From NCBI GenBank assembly GCA_015259305.1, contig JABZGO010000060.1, positions 1-9,213 on the forward strand: a stretch of DNA of 9,213 nucleotides, written 5' to 3'. The DNA comes from Alloprevotella tannerae (GTDB lineage: Bacteria; Bacteroidota; Bacteroidia; Bacteroidales; Bacteroidaceae). The position numbers and the translations under genes are program-made. The notes under the pieces are model-generated. The model was not told where the DNA came from. It did not search any database and saw nothing but the letters and a program-made list of their open reading frames with translations. Shown here piece by piece: positions 1 to 5,757 of this stretch (position 1 is the first letter of the stretch; each line of letters begins with the position of its first letter).

Positions 1-1026
1 AGTCAGGATACAACGGTATGTGTATTCTCCTTCCCAAAAATCCTGCACACCATCCATCCGTTTCTGTCTTTGAATCACAAGTCGATATGCCTTACCTTTC
101 CACTTCTCAACAAGGATAGAGTTCAATTCAAACTCAATGCCATTGATTTCTTCAGTTTTCCAGCCTTTGAGAGCAAAGGTGTCATTGTAGATCGAACTGC
201 AGCGGTTAGCACGGATATAGAAGGACTTGCAGTGTTTTTCTATTTCCTCCACGATTTCCTCGGAAAATACAGCGTAGAGATCATTGACTTTGTGAGTATT
301 ATTTGCCTTATGGTCTTTCTCTTCCACAACATTCCCCAGTTCAATTATAGAAGCTTTAAGTTTTAGTTCTAAGCTATGCCGTAATAAGAATAGCAAAGGT
401 AAATATATATCGTTGATCGAGATTGTCCTTTCTTGTATTGTTAGTAAAATATCTTTAATTGCAAAATCATATTGAGTTCCTATAATCCCTAAAGAATGAT
501 AGTCTGATGTATGAAATGTTAGTTCCCATTGGGGTTTCTTATCTTCACTCGCATTAGTAAATGAAGCATCATTATCCGGAAACGAGCAATAGTAATTGCA
601 AGCATTAAATGCATGTATTTCTTTTCTTTCTTTAAAGTAGGAAGACCCATTTCTATCTGAAACATACCTCCAACAATCACCTTCAGAATTACAATTGAGA
701 CAATCAAGATGTTTTAAGAATTCTTGATCGTTAATGTTGGCAAATTGGTACAATTTTTCCAGATTGTGTGTTGTGCCAAACTGCTCCCATGTGGTCATTG
801 TCTTGGATATTTTCTCTGTCAAAAACAACTCAAGAGAATGCCGCATTATAAACATGAAAGGCATAAATTTACGATTAGTTTGATAACGTTTTTGCTTAGC
901 TATTTCAAGAAATACAAGAAACGCTTTGTGGTATTGTTCATAGTAGTACTCCCAAGTCCGTTTGTGACTTTGGTTATTAATTGTAAGAAGATCATTTTGA
1001 AGTAGCAACTTATCATCAAAAATCAT
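1..1026 (-). CDS. Partial gene: two-module helical protein with repeated RHSLEL motif, function unknown (possibly HEPN-like)
   Basis: The frame is open from an ATG at 1026 to the window edge, giving 342 codons without a stop, so the C-terminus lies outside. An in-frame TAG at 1057-1059 and no other start codon between fix the start. I do not recognise the family with certainty. The protein carries an internal duplication. Module 1 (about residues 30-95) has FMPFMFIMRHSLEL, then THNLEKLY at 86-92. Module 2 (about 184-254) has YLPLLFLLRHSLEL, then THKVNDLY at 244-251. Between them are five cysteines (C109, C112, C118, C143, C147) with H106 and H138 nearby, which could bind a metal. Residues 255-342 hold a different, aromatic- and charge-rich part. 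No signal peptide or membrane segment is obvious, so it is probably cytoplasmic. The Arg-His helix followed by a later conserved His recalls HEPN-type domains, but this is inference. The DNA looks more AT-rich than the ribosomal genes, as expected of an accessory gene. It lies beyond the operon terminator and so is probably transcribed separately. Confidence 0.85.
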   Translation of the reverse strand, partial: MIFDDKLLLQNDLLTINNQSHKRTWEYYYEQYHKAFLVFLEIAKQKRYQTNRKFMPFMFIMRHSLELFLTEKISKTMTTWEQFGTTHNLEKLYQFANINDQEFLKHLDCLNCNSEGDCWRYVSDRNGSSYFKERKEIHAFNACNYYCSFPDNDASFTNASEDKKPQWELTFHTSDYHSLGIIGTQYDFAIKDILLTIQERTISINDIYLPLLFLLRHSLELKLKASIIELGNVVEEKDHKANNTHKVNDLYAVFSEEIVEEIEKHCKSFYIRANRCSSIYNDTFALKGWKTEEINGIEFELNSILVEKWKGKAYRLVIQRQKRMDGVQDFWEGEYTYRCILT

Positions 1027-1083
1027 ATTTTGTAAGTTTAAAGTGTTTACAAGGAGCTAAATATATGGCTTACGTGAATTCAA

Positions 1084-1118
1084 CAAATTATAAACAATAA
1101 GGAAAATTAATTGGCAAA
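1084..1118 (-). promoter_or_regulatory. Possible Bacteroidales-type promoter for the partial left-edge gene
   Basis: On the minus strand there is TTTG (1118-1115), a 22-base spacer, then TATAATTTG (1092-1084). The Bacteroidota housekeeping promoter consensus is TTTG, 19-21 bases, TAnnTTTG, so the match is close but the spacer is one base long and the -7 box has one extra base. It would start transcription roughly 50 bases before the ATG at 1026, downstream of the ribosomal operon terminator. AT-rich DNA produces such matches by chance. Confidence 0.35.
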
Positions 1119-1135
1119 ACTCAATATTTAATTAT

Positions 1136-1221
1136 ACTCCCAAGAAATAACAATTTCACAGATCATCGAAAACAAAATTATGAAAATATTTTGATTGGTC
1201 TATTTATTCGGGAGTTTTTTT
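1136..1221 (+). terminator. Terminator-like inverted repeat with T-tract, plus strand, weak
   Basis: ACTCCC at 1136-1141 is complementary to GGGAGT at 1210-1215. Pairing extends inward with small bulges (1144-1146 with 1207-1209, 1148-1150 with 1204-1206). The right arm runs into seven T residues (1215-1221). The loop is over 50 bases, long for an intrinsic terminator, and no plus-strand gene ends here. It could be chance, or the end of an unrecognised plus-strand RNA. Confidence 0.2.
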
Positions 1222-1340
1222 GATGAGATAACAGCATTAGCGTCGATATATAAGATTAGAGAAAGAGATTACCGCATCATTGGCGTTGTATCAAGTCATC
1301 AAAAATTTCGAATTCATCAAGTAAAAATGTTCCAAAAGGA

Positions 1341-1380
1341 TAAACAAAAAATCCCCACTATCTCACGATAGCGGGGATTT
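1341..1380 (-). terminator. Intrinsic terminator of the ribosomal protein operon
   Basis: Bases 1349-1361 pair with 1368-1380 to form a 13-bp stem with one G-U wobble (1357/1372) in the minus-strand transcript. It includes an unbroken AAATCCCC/GGGGATTT outer part and a six-base loop. It is followed by UUUUU, G, UUU. It begins 18 bases after the rplQ stop codon, so it closes the operon and separates it from the left-edge gene. Confidence 0.93.
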
Positions 1381-1398
1381 GCAATAAGTTGTTGGTTT

Positions 1399-1893
1399 TT
1401 ACTTTTCTGCTTGAGCGGCTTCCTCTGCGGGAGCTTCAGTTGCGGGAGCTTCCGGAGCTGCTTGTTCTGCTGCGGGAGCTGCTTTCTTTGAACGACGAGT
1501 GCGAGTGGCCTTCTTCTTGGTCTTAGCCATATTCTCATCGTAATCAACCAATTCTATAAAGCACATATCGGTACCATCGCTCTGACGGAAACCGGTCTTG
1601 ATAATACGTGTGTAACCACCGGGACGATCTGCTACTTTCTCGGAAATGTTCTTGAACAACTCCGTTACAGCATACTTATCGCGCAAATAGCTGAACACGA
1701 CACGGCGTGAGTTTGTCGTGTCCTCTTTACTACGGGTAATCAGAGGCTCAACATACTTCTTGAGCGCCTTTGCTTTAGCGAGAGTCGTAGTGATTCTTTT
1801 GTGCATGATCAGAGAAACTGACATGTTAGCCAGCATCAACGCTCTGTGGGATGCAGTACGACTCAGATGGTTGAATTTTTTATTGTGTCTCAT
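1399..1893 (-). CDS. rplQ: Large ribosomal subunit protein bL17
   Basis: The product is a protein of the 50S subunit near the peptide exit region and is the usual last gene of the alpha operon. The N-terminal sequence [17 protein letters not shown] and the [17 protein letters not shown] stretch at about 90-106 are L17 signatures. The L17 fold spans about residues 1-118. At 164 residues it is longer than the roughly 120-130 residues of the proteobacterial protein. The extra part is a tail: a Lys/Arg cluster (about 124-137) followed by a low-complexity Ala/Pro/Glu segment to the end, as is common in Bacteroidota L17. It follows rpoA after a 76-base gap containing a hairpin, and its stop is followed closely by the operon terminator. 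Confidence 0.98.
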   Translation of the reverse strand: MRHNKKFNHLSRTASHRALMLANMSVSLIMHKRITTTLAKAKALKKYVEPLITRSKEDTTNSRRVVFSYLRDKYAVTELFKNISEKVADRPGGYTRIIKTGFRQSDGTDMCFIELVDYDENMAKTKKKATRTRRSKKAAPAAEQAAPEAPATEAPAEEAAQAEK

Positions 1894-1931
1894 TTTCTTT
1901 TAAGTTGTTTGAGGATGCTTGATGCACTTGT

Positions 1932-1954
1932 GCGGAGCTCGTTATCGGCTCCGC
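1932..1954 (-). promoter_or_regulatory. Hairpin in the rpoA-rplQ gap
   Basis: GCGGAGC at 1932-1938 is perfectly complementary to GCTCCGC at 1948-1954, and an inner CG/CG pair (1940-1941 with 1946-1947) leaves a TTAT loop and one bulged base. It is GC-rich, lies 15 bases after the rpoA stop, and has no U-tract after it, so it is not an intrinsic terminator. It could be an mRNA processing or stability element, or a regulatory site for rplQ. The function is inferred only from position. Confidence 0.5.
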
Positions 1955-1969
1955 TATGAAACGTGCGCT

Positions 1970-2962
1970 TTATTCGCGATCCAATTTGTATTTTGAAATA
2001 TCAGTTCCAAACTGTAGATTCAGACCCGCGAGCAAATCATCAAGCTCTGTGAGCGATTTCTTACCAAAGTTGCGGAACTTGAGCAGGTCGTTCTTATTGA
2101 ACTGCACCAAATCGCCCAATGTCTCGACGTCAGCAGCCTTAAGACAATTCAACGCACGAACGGAAAGGTTCATATCAGAAAGCTTCTGCTTCAGTACCTG
2201 TCGCATATGAAGTACTTCCTCATCGAACTCTTCGTTGTCTTCTTGCGCTGTATCTTCCATCGTGATCTTCTCATCAGAGAAAAGCATAAAATGGTAGATT
2301 AAAATCTTGGCTGCTTCTTTCAAAGCGTCCTTCGGTTGTATGGAACCGTCCGTCGTAACTTCAAGTACGAGCTTATCGTAGTCGGTCTTCTGCTCTACGC
2401 GGAATGGCTCTACAACGTATTTTACGTTACGAATCGGGGTGTAAATAGAATCGATAGGGATTTGCGTAACCTCAGAACAAGCATCGCGATTTTCCTCTGC
2501 AGGAACATAACCGCGGCCCTTGTTGATGGTAAGCTCTATCGAAATCGTGGCTTTGGAATCAAGGTGAGCAATCACCAATTCCGGATTTAACACTTCAAAT
2601 CCACTGAGATGCTTGCCAATGTCACCGGCTCTAAATTCGGTGGCGTTGGAGATGGTCAAGCTGACTTTTTCATTCTCAAGCTCCTCGACTATGTGCTTGA
2701 AGCGTACCTGCTTCAGATTGAGTATAATGTTGGTTACGTCCTCGCGCACTCCGGGGATAGAGGCGAACTCGTGTTCGACGCCGGCTATCTTTATTGTATT
2801 GATGGCAAAGCCTTCAAGGGAGGAGAGCAGGATGCGACGTAAGGCATTTCCAATCGTGACGCCGAAACCGGACTCCAAGGGACGGAACTCAAACTTTCCG
2901 AACTTGTCGTCGTTTTCCAACATTATCACTTTATCAGGTTTTTGAAATGCTAATATCGCCAT
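1970..2962 (-). CDS. rpoA: DNA-directed RNA polymerase subunit alpha
   Basis: The alpha subunit dimerises to nucleate assembly of RNA polymerase and contacts promoters and activators. At 330 residues it has the usual length. The N-terminal assembly domain (about 1-235) contains the conserved [16 protein letters not shown] block at 36-51. An acidic linker (about 236-250, rich in Glu and Asp) leads to the C-terminal domain (about 256-318). That domain has the DNA-binding [12 protein letters not shown] segment, where R269 corresponds to E. coli R265, and the NFGKKSL loop at 298-304. The start at 2962 gives a normal N-terminus. It lies 91 bases after rpsD and 76 before rplQ, the classic alpha-operon position. 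A hairpin sits in the leader before it. Confidence 0.98.
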   Translation of the reverse strand: MAILAFQKPDKVIMLENDDKFGKFEFRPLESGFGVTIGNALRRILLSSLEGFAINTIKIAGVEHEFASIPGVREDVTNIILNLKQVRFKHIVEELENEKVSLTISNATEFRAGDIGKHLSGFEVLNPELVIAHLDSKATISIELTINKGRGYVPAEENRDACSEVTQIPIDSIYTPIRNVKYVVEPFRVEQKTDYDKLVLEVTTDGSIQPKDALKEAAKILIYHFMLFSDEKITMEDTAQEDNEEFDEEVLHMRQVLKQKLSDMNLSVRALNCLKAADVETLGDLVQFNKNDLLKFRNFGKKSLTELDDLLAGLNLQFGTDISKYKLDRE

Positions 2963-2994
2963 GAATGTAAATTTTGAAAATTGATGGACTCGTA

Positions 2995-3040
2995 AGGTAG
3001 AATGCAGAAAGAATAAAGGTCAGTTCTGCACTCGCTACCT
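2995..3040 (-). promoter_or_regulatory. Hairpin in the rpsD-rpoA leader
   Basis: Two helices stack across a small internal loop: 2995-3000 with 3035-3040 (6 bp) and 3003-3009 with 3024-3030 (7 bp), with two unpaired bases on one side and four on the other, and a 14-base apical loop. It lies 32 bases upstream of the rpoA ATG and has no U-tract, so it is not an intrinsic terminator. It could be a leader that controls rpoA translation or a processing site. S4, a known autoregulator of alpha operons in other bacteria, is encoded just upstream, but a link is only inference. Confidence 0.5.
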
Positions 3041-3053
3041 CCGTTTCCTTTAC

Positions 3054-3662
3054 TTAGTTCTTAGAGTACAACTCGACAATCAGCTGTTCTTGGATGTTCT
3101 CCGGGATATCTGCACGTTCAGGCTTGTGCAACAATTTGCCTGCCTTAGCACTTTCGTCCCACTCCATCCAAGGATACTTGCTGTGGTTGAAGCCTGCGAG
3201 AGAATCTGCAATCACTTCAAGTGACTTAGACTTTTCGCGAACGGCCACAATCTGACCGGGTTTCACGCTATAAGAAGCGATGCCCGTAACTTTTCCGTCA
3301 ACAGTGATGTGGCGGTGGTTAACCAATTGGCGTGCTGCAGCACGAGTAGGAGCAATACCTAAACGGTATACCACATTGTCCAAACGGCATTCGAGGTTCT
3401 GCAAAAGAATTTCACCAGTAATGCCATTAGACGCAGATGCTTTCTCAAACATATTGCGGAATTGCTTTTCTAGCACTCCGTAAGTGTACTTTGCTTTTTG
3501 CTTCTCAGCCAACATCACTCCGTACTCGGACGTCTTGCGACGACGGCCATTGCCATGCTGTCCGGGAGGGAAATTGCGACGTGAGAGTACTTTATCTGCT
3601 CCAAAGATGGCCTCGCCGAAACGACGGGCAATACGAGACTTTGGTCCAATATATCTTGCCAT
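3054..3662 (-). CDS. rpsD: Small ribosomal subunit protein uS4
   Basis: S4 is a primary 16S rRNA-binding protein that nucleates 30S assembly, and it represses alpha operons in several bacteria. The 202-residue product begins [17 protein letters not shown] and has the N-terminal S4 domain to about residue 91. The S4 RNA-binding fold follows (about 92-152, with [20 protein letters not shown] at 92-111 and HITVDGK at 118-124). It lacks the N-terminal four-cysteine zinc site found in some S4 proteins, so it is of the zinc-free type. The C-terminal part ends [17 protein letters not shown], as in Bacteroidales. Placement between rpsK and rpoA is standard. A 116-base leader, the longest in this operon segment, precedes its ATG. 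Confidence 0.98.
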   Translation of the reverse strand: MARYIGPKSRIARRFGEAIFGADKVLSRRNFPPGQHGNGRRRKTSEYGVMLAEKQKAKYTYGVLEKQFRNMFEKASASNGITGEILLQNLECRLDNVVYRLGIAPTRAAARQLVNHRHITVDGKVTGIASYSVKPGQIVAVREKSKSLEVIADSLAGFNHSKYPWMEWDESAKAGKLLHKPERADIPENIQEQLIVELYSKN

Positions 3663-3666
3663 AAAT

Positions 3667-3712
3667 CGTATGTTTTATCTAATTGATAAGTTTAAGAAGT
3701 ATGCTACACACG
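3667..3712 (-). promoter_or_regulatory. Possible structured leader abutting the rpsD start
   Basis: In the minus-strand RNA, 3667-3673 can pair with 3706-3712 (7 bp with one G-U), enclosing a small perfect hairpin (3675-3679 with 3685-3689, five-base loop). The base of this fold ends four bases before the rpsD ATG, so it could hide the start codon. AT-rich pairs make it only moderately stable. Autoregulation by S4 is a plausible role by analogy with S4 leaders elsewhere, but nothing in the sequence proves it. Confidence 0.3.
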
Positions 3713-3778
3713 AAGAGATCTTACAAAACAAGAATGTACGTAAGCAGATTCTCTTTAAATTGTGCAACTTAGGGATGA

Positions 3779-4168
3779 TTATACTCTTCTTCTCTTTGGA
3801 GGACGACAACCATTGTGAGGTAACGGAGTAACGTCGATGATCTCGGTTACTTCGATACCGGCACCGTGCACGGCACGAATAGCTGACTCACGACCATTGC
3901 CGGGACCCTTGACGTATGCCTTTACTTTACGAAGGCCTAAATCGAACGCGGTCTTAGCGCAATCCTGGGCAGCCATCTGTGCTGCGTAAGGAGTGTTCTT
4001 CTTAGAACCGCGGAAGCCCATCTTACCTGCTGAAGACCAAGAGATAATTTGTCCTTCAGAGTTCGTAAGGGATACAATTATATTATTGAAAGAGCTGTGT
4101 ACGTGAAGCTGGCCATTGGCATCTACCTTCACTACTCTTTTCTTAGTTGCGACTGTTTTCTTTGCCAT
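3779..4168 (-). CDS. rpsK: Small ribosomal subunit protein uS11
   Basis: S11 sits on the 30S platform, near the mRNA exit and the 3' end of 16S rRNA. The 129-residue product has the family hallmarks: [14 protein letters not shown] at 22-35, [20 protein letters not shown] at 45-64, and the C-terminal [20 protein letters not shown] then [18 protein letters not shown]. The N-terminal tail is Lys-rich and variable, as usual. The HNG at 118-120 retains the Asn-Gly pair known to form isoaspartate in the E. coli protein. It starts 10 bases after rpsM and ends before the 116-base rpsD leader. Confidence 0.98.
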   Translation of the reverse strand: MAKKTVATKKRVVKVDANGQLHVHSSFNNIIVSLTNSEGQIISWSSAGKMGFRGSKKNTPYAAQMAAQDCAKTAFDLGLRKVKAYVKGPGNGRESAIRAVHGAGIEVTEIIDVTPLPHNGCRPPKRRRV

Positions 4169-4178
4169 AACTTATCTA

Positions 4179-4559
4179 TTATTTAGTAGCCTTTTTCTTA
4201 TTTGCAACAGTCTTCTTGCGACCCTTGCGAGTACGTGCATTATTCTTCGTGCTTTGACCACGAACGGGGAGGCCTAAGCGATGACGGATACCACGGTAGC
4301 AACCGATATCCATCAGGCGCTTAATGTTCATCTGAATTTCACCACGCAAGTCACCTTCAACTTTATATTCACTGGAGATAATCTCACGAATCTTACCTGC
4401 CTGGTCATCCGTCCAGTCGGATACTTTGATTCCTCTGTCAACTCCGGCTTTGTCCAAGATTTTTGCGGAGCTACTACGACCTATACCGTAGATATAGGTC
4501 AAGGCAATCTCTCCTCGCTTATTCTGAGGAAGATCGACACCAACAATTCTTATTGCCAT
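4179..4559 (-). CDS. rpsM: Small ribosomal subunit protein uS13
   Basis: S13 lies in the 30S head, forms bridges to the 50S subunit and contacts the P-site tRNA. The 126-residue product shows [15 protein letters not shown], the helix-turn element [17 protein letters not shown] at about 19-35, and the C-terminal [16 protein letters not shown] followed by [11 protein letters not shown], the basic tail that reaches the tRNA. The last residues are almost all Lys, Ala and Thr. It is 30 bases downstream of rpmJ and 10 upstream of rpsK, the conserved order. No Shine-Dalgarno sequence precedes its start. Confidence 0.98.
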   Translation of the reverse strand: MAIRIVGVDLPQNKRGEIALTYIYGIGRSSSAKILDKAGVDRGIKVSDWTDDQAGKIREIISSEYKVEGDLRGEIQMNIKRLMDIGCYRGIRHRLGLPVRGQSTKNNARTRKGRKKTVANKKKATK

Positions 4560-4589
4560 ATAGTAATTTAATTATTTGCGATAAATGGA

Positions 4590-4706
4590 TTAACCCTGAC
4601 GCGTTTTAAACTTAGGGTTCTTCTTGTTGATCACAAAGAGACGGCCTTTGCGCCGAACGATCTTGCAATCAGGAGTACGCTTTTTCAAGGATGCTCTTGT
4701 CTTCAT
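4590..4706 (-). CDS. rpmJ: Large ribosomal subunit protein bL36, zinc-free type
   Basis: This 38-codon gene is read from ATG 4706 to TAA 4590. The product begins [20 protein letters not shown] and ends NPKFKTRQG, which is the typical L36 layout for Bacteroidales. L36 binds 23S rRNA in the 50S subunit. Zinc-binding L36 uses Cys11, Cys14, Cys27 and a His near 33. Here only Cys14 remains, with Thr at 11 and Asn at 27, so this is the form that does not bind zinc. It sits between infA (13-base gap) and rpsM (30-base gap), its conserved position. Confidence 0.97.
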   Translation of the reverse strand: MKTRASLKKRTPDCKIVRRKGRLFVINKKNPKFKTRQG

Positions 4707-4719
4707 ATCTTGTTTCTTT

Positions 4720-4938
4720 TTATTTGTATCTAAATACGATTCTGCCCTTTGTTAGGTCATAAGGACTCATTTCTACCTTAACCTTGTCGCCGGGGAGAAT
4801 TTTGATGTAGTGCATACGCATCTTTCCGGAAATATGGGCGGTAATCTCATGCCCATTTTCTAACTCTACCCGAAACATTGCATTGCTTAAAGCTTCTACA
4901 ATTGTGCCGTCTTGTTCGATTGCTAATTGCTTAGACAT
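4720..4938 (-). CDS. infA: Translation initiation factor IF-1
   Basis: IF-1 binds the 30S A site and assists IF-2 and IF-3 in initiation. The 72-residue product is one S1-type OB fold of the usual length, with the family blocks [27 protein letters not shown] (about 15-41) and [26 protein letters not shown] at the C-terminus. It starts 8 bases after map and ends 13 bases before rpmJ, an arrangement common to many bacteria. The start Met is followed by [10 protein letters not shown], which matches the Bacteroidales N-terminus. Confidence 0.98.
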   Translation of the reverse strand: MSKQLAIEQDGTIVEALSNAMFRVELENGHEITAHISGKMRMHYIKILPGDKVKVEMSPYDLTKGRIVFRYK

Positions 4939-4946
4939 ATTGTAAC

Positions 4947-5741
4947 TTATCTGTTCTGACTTTCTATAGATTCTATTTCTGTAAATGACGAAAGAATCTC
5001 AGGCTTTCCATTATGGAGTGCAATTGTATGCTCAAAATGGGCTGCTGGCTTTCCGTCGCGGGTTTTGACTCCCCAACGATCGGGAAGCATAAAGAACTCT
5101 CTTGTGCCCATAGTAATCATAGGTTCTATGGCAATACAGAGACCATTCTTTAGTTGCTTTCCGGTTCCGGGTTTACCATAATTAGGGACCATTGGCTCTT
5201 CATGCATCTCGCGTCCGATTCCGTGACCGACAAACTCGCGCACGACACCATAACCATAGGGTTCGACGTGAGACTGTACTGCATAACCAATATCTCCAAT
5301 TCGCTTTCCAGGCAAAGCAGCCGTAATAGCTTTATAAAGACTCTCTTTCGTCACACGGAGTAGTTCATCTACCTCTGAAGAAACTTCACCTACGCGAAAT
5401 GTATAGCAAGAATCTCCATTGAAACCTTCGAGTAGAGCGCCACAATCTACAGAAACAATATCACCATCACGTAGAGGTTCATCATTTGGAACACCATGCA
5501 CTATAACATCATTGACCGACGTGCAAATAGATGCAGGGAAAGGTGACCCATAAGGATTGGGAACGCCTTTGAAAGTAGGAACTCCACCGTTATCGCAAAT
5601 ATACTGCTCTGCTACGGCATCTAACTGATTAGTTGTTACGCCGGGCTTAACATGTTTCGCGACTTCTGAAAGAGCAGATGCGACAAGGCGATTTGCCTTG
5701 CGCATAAGCTCAATTTCGTCTTCGGTTTTTAGATAAATCAT
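4947..5741 (-). CDS. map: Type I methionine aminopeptidase
   Basis: The enzyme removes the initiator methionine from nascent proteins at the ribosome, using two metal ions. The 264-residue product is a single pita-bread catalytic domain without an N-terminal zinc extension. The metal ligands are present: D99 (SVDCG), D110 (FNGDS), H173 (VGHGIG), E206 (IAIEPM) and E237 (HFEHT). The catalytic histidines H82 (IVHGVPN) and H180 are also seen. The start at 5741 gives [17 protein letters not shown], the normal N-terminus, and leaves a 16-base gap after secY. An ATG at 5798 in the same frame would add 19 residues overlapping the secY end and unlike the family, so it is not chosen. The position between secY and infA is conserved. 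The order has no adk between secY and map. Confidence 0.96.
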   Translation of the reverse strand: MIYLKTEDEIELMRKANRLVASALSEVAKHVKPGVTTNQLDAVAEQYICDNGGVPTFKGVPNPYGSPFPASICTSVNDVIVHGVPNDEPLRDGDIVSVDCGALLEGFNGDSCYTFRVGEVSSEVDELLRVTKESLYKAITAALPGKRIGDIGYAVQSHVEPYGYGVVREFVGHGIGREMHEEPMVPNYGKPGTGKQLKNGLCIAIEPMITMGTREFFMLPDRWGVKTRDGKPAAHFEHTIALHNGKPEILSSFTEIESIESQNR

Positions 5742-5757
5742 CCGCTGAGAATAAGAC

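Larger units (their letters stand above)
1027..1340. other. AT-rich intergenic stretch between the left-edge gene and the operon terminator
   Basis: No convincing gene is visible on either strand. The stretch holds the possible promoter at 1084-1118 and an inverted repeat (1136-1141 with 1210-1215) followed on the plus strand by seven T residues. It also holds a short direct repeat (TCATCAA near 1297 and 1313). I see no tRNA, riboswitch or insertion-sequence remnant. Confidence 0.6.

Noticed and set aside
70..366. Plus-strand open frame of 98 codons
   Set aside because: It is antisense to the left-edge minus-strand gene, whose much longer frame and repeated protein motifs show it is the real coding strand.
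519..707. Minus-strand open frame of 62 codons
   Set aside because: It is a shifted frame inside the left-edge gene, whose own frame stays open through this stretch, so it is not evidence of a frameshift.
724..1005. Plus-strand open frame of 93 codons
   Set aside because: Same reason: it lies opposite the N-terminal part of the minus-strand gene and its product has no recognisable features.
1065..1100. Eleven-codon plus-strand frame (MAYVNSTNYKQ) with AGGAG eight bases upstream
   Set aside because: Too short to support, no downstream plus-strand gene for it to lead, and Bacteroidota rarely depend on Shine-Dalgarno sequences.
1173..1180. Minus-strand TAATTTTG, a perfect match to the Bacteroidota -7 box
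   Set aside because: No TTTG occurs 19-21 bases upstream, so it is not called as a promoter.
1317..1547. Minus-strand frame overlapping the rplQ tail and terminator
   Set aside because: It is a shifted frame of the Ala/Pro/Glu-rich tail, and it runs through the terminator hairpin.
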